A stretch of 64,000 nt of DNA from Sialis fuliginosa (Eukaryota > Arthropoda > Insecta > Megaloptera > Sialidae), in contig OY540812.1 in the NCBI GenBank assembly GCA_961205875.1, positions 26,173,098 through 26,237,097 of the forward strand, written 5' to 3'. The notes below the pieces were generated by a model, which ran no database searches, had not been told where the DNA came from, and saw only the letters and a list, made by a program, of their open reading frames with translations. Below, piece after piece: positions 35,958-45,057 of this stretch (its first letter is position 1; each line of letters starts with the position of its first letter). Made by a program: the position numbers and the translations under genes.

Positions 35958-36398
35958 CAGTGCCGGCCTTAGCAAGTCTGGCGCTCTGGGCGACATTTAT
36001 TTTTTCGCCCTCTCTCCCCCTAAAAAAATGTCAAAAAATCACCTAAAACGTCAATTAAAATTGATAAATTAACAAATAAGTTGAATATATTAATAATATC
36101 TCAGCTTGGCGTGATCCTATAGACTTTAACTTTTTTTTAAATAAAGCTTACACTATTAACTTTAAGACCATCAAATGCCCTAAGACCGTCGAGACCTATT
36201 TTGCCTATTATTAACAAATTAAAATTGATAAATTAACAAATAAGTTGAATAGTTAATATCTCAGCTTGGCGCGAACCTATAGACTCTGATTTGAACCAAA
36301 AAAGTCACTTATTCCCCATTGTGCCCCCCACCCCTTTCCACCTAGTCTGGCGCTCCGGGCGGTCGCTCTGGTTCCCCCCCCACCTAAAGCCGACGCTA
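35958..36398. mobile_element. hAT-type non-autonomous element, 441 bp
   Basis: Ends CAGTGCCGGCCTTAG and the inverse of TAGCGTCGGCTTTAG are flanked by a perfect 8-bp duplication CCTATATA (35950-35957, 36399-36406). A direct repeat of about 75 bp lies inside (about 36053-36130 and 36218-36292, both with TTGATAAATTAACAAATAAG and ATCTCAGCTTGGCG). TCTGGCGCTC occurs near both ends. The open frame crossing the left part is not a gene. Confidence 0.85.
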
Positions 36399-36406
36399 CC
36401 TATATA

Positions 36407-37334
36407 GCTACCCAAAATAATAGTTTTGGATCCGAATTCATAGTTTTTCAAATTTTAGTTTTTTTTTTTTTTATTATAATATAAAAATATTGTTATAGCA
36501 TAAATTTTAACCGAACATTGACTAAAACTTGGCCAAAAACCATACCTACATATTAAAGAAAAATCGGATGAGTAGTTAACGAGCTATAAGTGAACAAACA
36601 GACAGGTGATATTGCGTTCTAAAAATTTAAAGATAATGATCAAAATTTAATCGCAGGTATTTCTTATATTTTTCTTCATTATCATAAAATAAAACAACTA
36701 TTATGTACCGTAATTATAATTCAAACCCTACCGTACGCACTTCCTGTCTTAATAAAGTAATGTGACCATTAAAGTTCCGTACACATTGATAATAATTATT
36801 ATTATTTTATACGCAATCAATTCTACGCACAAATTACAATCGCAGTTCCTACTTGAAGATAGAGATACTAATGTGATACCATTAGAATGTACTTAAAGTA
36901 TGGATAAAACATATATTACTGTTATTAGTGGAAATGTTTCTTAAATAGTTGGTACTTTCTCAACTCAAATTATCTGATTGAGTTTCATTATGCAGCTAAT
37001 GTCAATACAAAAATATATTATTATAAAAAATAGAAATGCATATGTAAAGTACGTAAATGGTCATATGAAAGTAAACTTGTATAAAAGCTTTTGTGTATAG
37101 ATTTTGATGAGAAAAAATATTAGCTAATTATTAAAATTATATTTTTATATGTATGTTGATAAAATGAGCATTATTATTTAAATTTCTTCAACAAACAACT
37201 TAAAAGTTTACATTTTCTGAAAGATCACATTACAGTCTCAATAGTTTTACTTATTATTAGTTGAATATCGATTGGTTTAAATTTTTTGCTATAAAAATAT
37301 AAAAATGTTAATTTTGCCGAATTCTGTTATTTTT
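36407..37334. other. AT-rich spacer
   Basis: No gene recognised. 36520-36620 (AGTTAACGAGCTATAAGTG, GAACAAACAGACAGG) reads like a decayed non-LTR tail. Confidence 0.4.
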
Positions 37335-37806
37335 CAGGCCAATCATATTCCAATGTTGGACTCTTGTTTAATTAAATTTACCTACTTAATTAGAAATACT
37401 TGTTGATATTTGTTTACTGCCATTACTGTAACATAATCTATAGACAATTAACTGTAAAAACCAATGGGTGTCAAAATGGTCAGCGTTTACACTATTTATT
37501 AATGTCATCTATTTATGAATTATTATATTATCAAAATACATAACTGCTTCATTGTTTCAAATTTTACAATACTTTATTCTATAATTTTTGTGTCGTAGTA
37601 CTTATAATTTTGTAATCATTAGCAAGTGTCCATCACCGAGTGCCCAATACTGGTTTAACTTTATCCATTACTGGGGAAAAAAATTTAATATAAAAGTACC
37701 CGCTAGTTTTATTTGTAGCATGAGTTCATGAGAATTACAAAAAAGCTTATATAAATCCCAAAAAACCAGTATACCTTGCTCTGAAAGCGGCGAAGACTGG
37801 GGTCAG
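37335..37806 (-). mobile_element. Family A inverted-repeat element, diverged copy
   Basis: Same order and orientation as 31382-31934 (TTGTGTCGTAGTACTTAT, AGCAAGTGTCCATCA, CATGAGTTCATGAGAATTAC), ending GACTGGGGTCAGTTA. More diverged than the other copies; ends approximate. Confidence 0.6.
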
Positions 37807-38270
37807 TTATCCCGTTGATTTAATTAGTTATTAGAATAGAACCATCAGCCTAATTTAATAACTATATAGAAGTAGGACATTTTGCAGGTTATTGAAAAAA
37901 AATCCATCGATTCTATTAACTTAAAAATTTCAAATTTATATAGGTGGTAGCATAGTTTCTAATGCCGTGTTTACACCAAAAAGACAAAACACGTTGTTTT
38001 TAAAACAATGTGAACGAATAATAATGTAGTATATATTACTAGCACCAGTCAGTTACAGCAAGACGAAACGTTTTTGAAAAGCGAGACTAAAATGATGCGA
38101 CATACATAAGTCAAAAATATCTCATAGAAGAAATCAATTGGAACAAAATCTATTTTGATAATAAACTAACCGTTGCAATTTCACCGTTCATCTCAACAAC
38201 ACCTAATTGTTTACCGAACCCTATTGTACTCTATAAGAATTTAACTACTTGAATTTAAATGTCGAATTAG
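37807..38270. other. AT-rich spacer
   Basis: No gene recognised. Confidence 0.4.
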
Positions 38271-38278
38271 GTTAAAAA

Positions 38279-38601
38279 TAAAGTGACCAGAATTCTAAAA
38301 CCCTGAAATAATTTTTTATAAAAATTTTAGAGTTTTTTTATTTTAGATGAATAAAAGTATATTTTATAGTTTGAATAATTCAATTGAAATTCATTTCTTA
38401 ATTATTTTATAAATAAACCATATGTATACTAAAGCATAAAAAAAAGGTCTTCAAATTGCATTTTTTTATTGGTGTAAATAAATTTATAATATAATGTTAA
38501 AAATTTCTAATCCGGGACGTTTTCCGGGACAATTTGTGATGCGGGACAGGCCACTCAAATCCGGGACTGTCCCGCACAATCCGGGACGTCTGGTCACTTT
38601 A
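38279..38601. mobile_element. hAT-type non-autonomous element, 323 bp
   Basis: Exact 13-bp inverted ends TAAAGTGACCAGA and TCTGGTCACTTTA are flanked by a perfect 8-bp duplication GTTAAAAA (38271-38278, 38602-38609). The right part repeats CCGGGAC/GTCCCG words four or more times. The minus-strand frame at 38484-38681 follows these repeats and is not a gene. A one-ended relative is at 42131. Confidence 0.87.
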
Positions 38602-38609
38602 GTTAAAAA

Positions 38610-39229
38610 CGAAATAAAATACAGATTGTGAACTGCAAGCATAAGTTTAAGTATGTTTATTCCATGATTTATAAAGAACAAATGGACGAATTTATCAGTT
38701 AAAAAAAGGTAACCACATTATGTTGAAAGAAATTCATGGCGATAAAGAACATTTTTTATTATTTAATTTAAATCTCCCTTTTGTAATACATACGTATTAC
38801 GTAATACCCTCATTTGCTTCGTCTTTAATTCTACTGTAAATTATTTATATAACAAGATAATACTGCTGATCCCAGCATTAAAATGTATTACCAATAAATT
38901 AATTACATAATAATTCAGTACATTTTGACTTCTACAATTGTCATAATATCACCACTGTTTTAATACTGTTGGTGTTTACTAACCACACTGCGAAATTCAA
39001 ACACTTCATGAAACCACAAGGGAAGTGTCAGATAAACATTTGGTTAGTCCTCATATAATACCGGACATTAATTAATTTACAGTGTCAACTTTTAGGTTCT
39101 CTTAAAATTGATTCTTGTGAGTTTTTCAAGATATTTTGTACGGTGTGTGTGTTCAAACTGTTCATTATTATATTGTTTACATTGTGTGAAAGTTTTATTA
39201 CAAAACATAATTGCAATAGTGTCTAATCA
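38610..39229. other. AT-rich spacer
   Basis: No gene recognised; probably includes the 5' side of the mariner relic that follows, whose ends I could not place. Confidence 0.35.
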
Positions 39230-39231
39230 TA

Positions 39232-39807
39232 ATGGAAGCTAGAGTAACAAAATGTAAAATGTTACCCTCTCGGCACGCTCGATCAGAAATGTTATTTTCT
39301 GATGAGAAAATGTTCCTTTTACAGGACGCTTACAATCAACAGAATGATATAGTGTATTCTGTATTTCTTGTTGTTCCTAAATGTAAATTGGCTGTCTAAC
39401 GTTTCCAGAATATATCTTGTGAAATGGTTTGGGGAGCATTATCAAAAAAAAGGCAAATTACCGTTACACTTTGTGGAGCCAGGGGTAAAAGTTAATCAAA
39501 ATTATTATATCGAGACAGTTTTAAAGATGCATTTGTTACCCTATGCCAAGGAATATTATTACGAAGACTATTATTGCCTTCAGCAAGACACAGCTCCTGC
39601 ATATAAGGCAAGAAAGACATTTGAGTGTTTAAAAGATAATGCCCCTGATTTAATAGAACCATCTGAATAACTTGCTTCTTCTCTAGATTTAAATCATTTA
39701 GATTATTTTGCATAGTGCTACATGCTAGGGAAACTGGGCAATGTGAAACACTTGAAAATTGATGAATTTAAAAAACGTTTGATTAAGATTTGGGAAAATG
39801 TATAGTA
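39232..39807 (+). pseudogene. Tc1/mariner transposase pseudogene (DDE domain remnant)
   Basis: The + strand encodes, in pieces, the C-terminal catalytic half of a mariner-type transposase, an enzyme that cuts and pastes DNA at TA sites. A first piece (39280-39350) contains FSDEKMF, with the usual first catalytic Asp. The second (39368-39670) contains GKLPLHFVEPG and LQQDTAPAYKA, with the second Asp. The third (39671-39807) contains SLDLNHLDYF, with the third Asp, and KIDEFKKRLIKIWENV before a stop. A frame change occurs near the A-run at 39447, and in-frame stops replace expected Trp positions after PSE and after DYFA. The N-terminal DNA-binding half is not recognisable. It is non-functional. 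Confidence 0.85.
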
Positions 39808-40640
39808 AATAATGTATGGATGAATTTTTTTTTTATTTGACATCAGTAAAGCTGGGGAACTCTGTAATATAGATACACATTAGAAAGCATATTTGACAGC
39901 GGTAATAAGACACGATTTATACCCAGATAACTATAATCAAGGCAACATTTTACAAATATTTTTAAGCACACGTATACAAAATTCCGGCGTCCGCTATATC
40001 GAAAATAACCAAGAATGTTGTGAATAAATTCCCGTCGTATTTCTGCGAACTCGACCGAAACACACCGAGAAGGTGGTGGTGCAACAAGCAACAGGTACCG
40101 CCACACATGTATGTCTGTCTGTCCACGTGTGGGCGCAACTAGACCGACAGAGGAACTCGCCGAATGTGGTTGTTATGAGCAGAATGCACAGTTTATTATA
40201 TTGCAGGTGTGGCCAAGAAGTATTTACGTATTTGTCAAGTTGAAATAAGCTAATTACACACACACATATCTATATATTATAGGAAGTTGTATATATACGA
40301 GATTAATTTTATTGCAATTTATCAGTAAGTAGATTAAATTTTGAGCAAAGTTTTCTACACGAATTTCGATAATATAATATTTTAGTTAAAGTTTAAAAAT
40401 CGATAAATAGTTGAACTAGTCTAGCCACGTTTTATAAAATATGTTAATTTGAGTCGGACTGGTGTTTTTTACCTGATACCTGCACGGTTATAAATATTTA
40501 GAATTGCATACTCGGACATTCTTTGGTAACATGTAAATTAATAATAGTATTAAGATACAAAATGTGGCAACTAAGCAAGTATTATATTTTATCTTTGATA
40601 TAAAATAAATGTTTTTTTACGCTCTTATACGATAATATGT
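39808..40640. other. Spacer with a GC-richer patch
   Basis: 39985-40165 is less AT-rich and CG-containing (GGCGTCCGC, CCCGTCGTATTTCTGCG, ACTCGACCG). Two overlapping minus-strand open frames of 87 and 89 codons lack any recognised domain. An acceptor-like TATTATATTGCAG|GTGTGG lies at about 40207 on the + strand. Nothing can be assigned. Confidence 0.35.
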
Positions 40641-40988
40641 ATGAAATACAACTATATATATTATAAAACACAAAGTCTCTCTGTCTGTCTGTCTACCCGT
40701 TAGTTCGCTTATCACTCGAGAACCACCAGTTCTGCCCAGGTTTTAGTATATGTTTTGTTACGTTGGGCAAAATAAGGAATAAGCAGTGACGATAATAGTA
40801 AATCAAGTCGGAAAAAAGTTTGCCGCCAGCGCGCTATTTTGCAATACGCTGCCTTAATCGTTAAATATTGAACAATATAACGTAGTAAATAATTATTTAG
40901 AATAAAAAGATCTAATATAAACTCCGCGATACCATTTATCTAACATTTACATATATTTAAGCTAACGGAGCCGCGAGCACAGCTAGTA
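40641..40988 (+). mobile_element. Family E repeat (GCCGCG...CAGCTAGTA tail)
   Basis: Runs from about CACAAAGTCTCTCTGTCTGTC to ACGGAGCCGCGAGCACAGCTAGTATAG. The internal ATAAGCAGTGACGATAATAG also occurs at 62090-62110, and the tail resembles 56250-56270. The form is that of a non-autonomous dispersed repeat. Superfamily unknown. Confidence 0.55.
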
Positions 40989-42130
40989 TAGTATAAGTAC
41001 CTACTAACCTAAGTATTGCTGAACCGATTTTTTTCGAATTTGAGATTTTAATGAAAATATCTATTTTTACATTCCCTGAATCCAGCAGAAGGGCGAAATT
41101 TTATGTTTAGAATTAATTTTCGTCTGGGAAGAAAATCTCCTATTTCTTTAAAACGATCTTATAACCGAAAACTGATGTTTTATTTGTCAATTTTTGAATT
41201 TTTTGTAGAGTATTAAAATTTTTTTTTAGATAAAAGTTGTAGAAATTATTATTATTATCTATAATGCACTATTATATTATGTAATTTGGTATGTGGTTGG
41301 TCAATTAATACATTTTTTTTTTATAATTATGCTTTCTTCAATCAAATCGAAAAGATTTTTTTTACAGAAAGTGTTTTTATTAAATTATAATTTAAATATT
41401 TTTTATAACTATGAGCTATTTTCTATAATATTCTAAACTTTATTTTGAATGAAACTTTATTTGTGTAGGTTCTTTATAAGTTTATAAATAATTTTCTAAA
41501 TGAACAATCAACAAGTTCGCATTAAAATATAAAGTACTACTGGTACAGTAGACTGCTGGTGTACAACAACCTGTTGGCCCGCTCACCTTTCAGGGTCATT
41601 CCGTCATAGCCACCTTATGTTAGTTGTTCTGTTGTGCAGTTAATATACTCTCTATTATATAAAAATAACACACACATATACCAGGCTGTAAGAATTTGTT
41701 TATACATATTTATTGTAGACAATTTTATTGTTCCACATAATTAAGTATGCATTTATTATTATTCCTGTTAAATAAATCATCATAGGTAAACATAAATTTC
41801 AATTTTGTTGGTATTTGGATTAGTGTAATAATATAAATATAAAGAGTGAAAGTTATAATAAATAGTCTAATTGTTCTGTATATTAATCATGATTAATATA
41901 TTAAATTGTACGGAAAATTATTTACAATATATTGTATAGACTTATTGTGTAACATATACATATGATAATTAATGGGTCTACATTTACTTTAGAGCTGTTA
42001 TTAATATCTGTATTTAATCGGTTAGTTAAATTTCCAAATAGATTTCGATTGTGACTTTATTTTATTTACGTGTCCTAGGATGATCAGGATAGTAATAGAA
42101 AGCATTTTTCTCTTCTAATTGATAAATACT
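40989..42130. other. AT-rich spacer
   Basis: No gene recognised; 41535-41640 is less AT-rich (TACAGTAGACTGCTGGTG, GTTGGCCCGC) and may be a transposon remnant. Confidence 0.35.
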
Positions 42131-42530
42131 GGCATTAGAGTGACCAGATTTTAGTTTTTGTAAACCCTGACATGTAAATGAAGATCCTTTTTATTTTTAC
42201 TTTCATAAAATTTATTAAAAATTGACTACCCTAATCTACACTTTTGCGCCCCTTGCGACAACCTTTTTTTTTACTCGTCATCATTTTTTGCAAAACCCGG
42301 AGAAATTGCACCGAAACTCTGAGCCAGAGAATCAGTATGCAAACCCTGAGCATAGATCTAGCAGCTTGAACTCAGAGACAAATACAATTAGTTTTGACTG
42401 TTGGTGCAAAAATATTTTTATAATTGAACATTTCAAAATATTAATAACAGCTTTATTTAAAACAATATGTACTAAAATACAAAATATATACGAATTTATT
42501 TATAAAAACTACTACAACAAATAGTAATCA
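42131..42530 (+). mobile_element. One-ended relative of the TAAAGTGACCAGA hAT element
   Basis: TTAGAGTGACCAGATTTTAG followed by AAACCCTGAC resembles the left part of 38279-38601. CCCGGAGAAA and AACCCTGAGC words follow. The opposite end was not found. The 100-codon open frame here is low complexity and not recognised. Confidence 0.4.
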
Positions 42531-42638
42531 TTTTCACATTATGTTAACTTTTTATAAGAATTTCCAAATATTTTAAAATTGCGTTTTAATTTTAAACAAT
42601 ACATAGTAAAAATAATAAAAACTTAATTATGTAAACGG

Positions 42639-42818
42639 CAGAATTTATTCAATAGAAAATTAATACGAGCTTTCGATTCATAGAATCATCGTCAGGCTTT
42701 TAGAAGGGATAAAATTTGAGAACAGAAAAGAACGGGAATATTATTGAGATTACGACATCTGTTCTTAAATTTTATTCCTTCTAAAAGCCTGACGATGATT
42801 CTATGAATCGAAAGCACG
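42639..42818. mobile_element. Palindromic element, left part, interrupted by the LTR retrotransposon
   Basis: Left arm 42639-42726 and right arm 42759-42818 are inverted copies (TTTCGATTCATAGAATCATC with its mirror). The end of the right arm (ATTAATTTTCTCTTGAATAAATTCTG) lies beyond the retrotransposon at 50095-50120. Joining across the insertion gives a palindromic element of about 205 bp with arms close to 90 bp. Each arm holds the hammerhead-like word CTGACGATGATTC...GAATCGAAAGC. Confidence 0.8.
42815..42818. repeat. Target site duplication, left copy (CACG)
   Basis: CACG immediately before AGTCATG; repeated at 50090-50093 right after the 3' LTR. Four-base duplications are usual for errantiviruses. 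Confidence 0.88.
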
Positions 42819-43167
42819 AGTCATGAAATGAACTATCTATTATATAAGATAAACATATATTTCAATAACCAATAGTTTAAGATATTATATTGTATTGTAC
42901 TTAATTTAATTATGAATAACTATTTAATCATATGTATAACACTTAGGAATTTAACACATTTTTATCATCGCCTTATCCGGCGTATAAACGTATTATATTA
43001 CATTCAGAGAATTATAGAAAATGATGACGGAGTAAAATCATACAAACTGTTATCCTCTTCTATAAGACTTATTCTCAAGTATACCATCTAGCTATAAGCA
43101 TTATATAGAATTATAACAAATAAAGATTTTTTTTAAAAAGGATATTTTTTCAATGAAAAACATAATT
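42819..43167 (+). repeat. 5' LTR (349 bp)
   Basis: From AGTCATGAAATG to CATAATT, same as 49741-50089. It holds TATATAAG (42841-42848), TATAAA at 42983-42988 upstream of an initiator-like TTCAGAG near 43003-43009, and a poly(A) signal AATAAA at 43119-43124 followed by an A/T run. The TATA-to-initiator spacing is a little short, so the exact transcription start is not fixed. Confidence 0.95.
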
Positions 43168-43184
43168 GGCGCAGTCGGTAGGAT
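43167..43184 (+). promoter_or_regulatory. Primer binding site, tRNA-Ser type
   Basis: TGGCGCAGTCGGTAGGAT starts with the last base of the LTR, so there is no spacer, as in 17.6/297-like errantiviruses. It fits the 3' end of an insect tRNA-Ser (TGGCGCAGTCGG), the usual primer in that group. Confidence 0.82.
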
Positions 43185-43517
43185 ACAAAAAGATTCGTTG
43201 ATATCCAAACAGTAAGATTAAGTGAATCGCGAAAAAACAGCCTTAACAACGGTTTATTGTTAAAAGTTGAAAGTTCGGAAATTGTTAATACAAAACAGTA
43301 TTAGTGAAGAGATTCAGTAAATCAGCTGTCGATCAATCAACAACGACCTAGTGAACCAGTCGAAAACTCTACTGGGTGAATTCTAATTCTTCGCACTAAG
43401 AACCAACGTACTCCACAGGAATATTTGGTGACGAATCCGGAATAGGAGAACACTATTCAACCCGAAGGAACATCGGGCAGGCAGTGGGTTCGGACGATGG
43501 TATTCTACATTTGGGCT

Positions 43518-43528
43518 ATGTGGTAAGT
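43518..43528 (+). promoter_or_regulatory. Candidate splice donor for env message
   Basis: ATGTG|GTAAGT has a near-perfect donor with GT at 43523, a few bases before gag. Errantiviruses make env from a spliced message using a donor in this area. An ATG just upstream would leave phase 2, which none of the near acceptors (AG at 48581, 48601, 48605) converts to the env frame. Confidence 0.45.
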
Positions 43529-43554
43529 CTGTATTGATTTTTTTTGTTTCGTTC

Positions 43555-45057
43555 ATGTCTAAATATCCTTACCCAAAAATTAAAAAATCCAAAAGTTGTA
43601 ATACTGTAAATGCTTTGAGTTCAAATACTGACGACGGTTTATCGACGGTACAAGAACAAAATATTAACACCGGCGAAGGTTTATCGCCAGTTGTTAAAAA
43701 CTTGAGTTTCGCTAGTAATAAGTCAAATATTGAAAATATAAAACTAACAATTTCAAAAGAACAAATAAATAAAATTAAAGTAAATATGGCAGCAACGCCA
43801 CTAGATATTTTTAATAATTTAAGAATACCAGATGCAATAAAAGATTTGCCTACATTCAATGGTAATCCAAGATTACTGTACGATTTCATAAATAACGTAC
43901 AGGAAATACTAGATATAATACCTAATTCAGACAATAATTATGTAAAATTTATAACTAGGGCTATAAGAAATAAAATAATTAATGAAGCAAACGAAGTATT
44001 AAATATGTACGGTACTCCGGTACTATGGTCAGAAATAAAAAGAAATTTAATTTTACATTATTCAGATAAGCGTAACGAAACTTCCCTTATCAGAGATTTA
44101 CATACACTAAAACAAACAAATGAAACTGTAGAAACCTTCTATAGTAAAATTATTGAACTTTTCTCAACAATGACAAACCTAATTAACATTCATGAAACTG
44201 ATGTAAACGTTATATCAGCCAAACATAAACTTTATCAAGAAATGTGCCTTAATACGTATCTGACAGGATTAAAAGAACCGTTAGGTAGTACTATAAGAGC
44301 AATGCGACCAACTTCATTGGCGGAAGCATTCAGTTTCTCGATACAAGAACAAAATACGTATTATGTTAGGAATACACCAAAATTCAATAATACACAAAAT
44401 ATTAGTCACACACCACACAACAGAACATACAATCACCCTACACCTCAAAATTCGAATTACAGACAATTTTCACAAAATTCGAATATTCGATCGTATAACC
44501 CAAATAATTATCAATCGTATAATCAAAATAATAATCGATCGTATAATCAAAATAATTATCGATCATATATTCCAAATACTCAAATCAATCATCCACAACA
44601 ATTAAGATTTAATTCAAATGTTAATCGTTCTCAACAATCCCAACCTTTCTTCAATAATCGTCCAATTCAACAATCACAACATCCACAACAATCGAAACCT
44701 ATATATCGTCCTACTCCAATGGACACAAGTAGTGGTAACACTAATAGATATAGACCAATACCTCAAACAAATACCCAATTCTTCAAATCAACAGGTCCTC
44801 CAAATTTCCATTCAAAAGAATTATTTAATTGTGAAAATCCTGAAATAACCCATCCTGATTTTGAAAACGAGTATATCGAATATAACTCTGCTTTAAACGA
44901 TGAATCAGAACAAGAATACTCTAGCTATCAACTAGATATTAATTCACATACACATTTTCAAAATTTAGATCCACATATAAATGATGATTTCGAAACAAAC
45001 GAAATAGATGAAGAAAATTTTCGGAAAATAGCCTTACACCAGCAGTCGGGTTCTTAA
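43555..45057 (+). CDS. gag: Gag structural polyprotein of the LTR retrotransposon
   Basis: A 500-codon frame from ATG at 43555. A longer reading would have to begin at a TTG at 43534, which is unlikely in an insect. Gag assembles the particle and packages the RNA. Residues about 1-80 are polar. About 95-265 is a capsid-like helical domain with LPTFNGNPRLLYDFI at its start, LWSEIKRNLILHYSD and LHTLKQTNETVETFYSKI in the middle, and LGSTIRAMRPTSLAEAF at the end, as in gypsy-class Gag. From about residue 273 to 420 it is rich in Asn and Gln with short RSYNQNN repeats, and the C-terminal region is acidic. There is no CCHC zinc knuckle, which is usual for errantiviruses. The frame is intact, ending at TAA 45055-45057, with a -1 slippery site before the end. 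Confidence 0.95.
   Translation: MSKYPYPKIKKSKSCNTVNALSSNTDDGLSTVQEQNINTGEGLSPVVKNLSFASNKSNIENIKLTISKEQINKIKVNMAATPLDIFNNLRIPDAIKDLPTFNGNPRLLYDFINNVQEILDIIPNSDNNYVKFITRAIRNKIINEANEVLNMYGTPVLWSEIKRNLILHYSDKRNETSLIRDLHTLKQTNETVETFYSKIIELFSTMTNLINIHETDVNVISAKHKLYQEMCLNTYLTGLKEPLGSTIRAMRPTSLAEAFSFSIQEQNTYYVRNTPKFNNTQNISHTPHNRTYNHPTPQNSNYRQFSQNSNIRSYNPNNYQSYNQNNNRSYNQNNYRSYIPNTQINHPQQLRFNSNVNRSQQSQPFFNNRPIQQSQHPQQSKPIYRPTPMDTSSGNTNRYRPIPQTNTQFFKSTGPPNFHSKELFNCENPEITHPDFENEYIEYNSALNDESEQEYSSYQLDINSHTHFQNLDPHINDDFETNEIDEENFRKIALHQQSGS

Noticed and set aside
42222-42524. 100-codon + strand frame
   Set aside because: Lies in a decayed hAT-like fragment, starts at a non-ATG codon, no domain.
43534-43554. 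Longer gag frame starting at 43534
   Set aside because: The first codon there is TTG; the first ATG is at 43555, so the upstream seven codons are not supported.
43569-43934. 121-codon minus-strand frame under gag
   Set aside because: Antisense shadow of a real coding sequence, no domain.
44363-44848. Two + strand frames overlapping gag
   Set aside because: Out-of-frame readings of the Asn/Gln-rich repeat.
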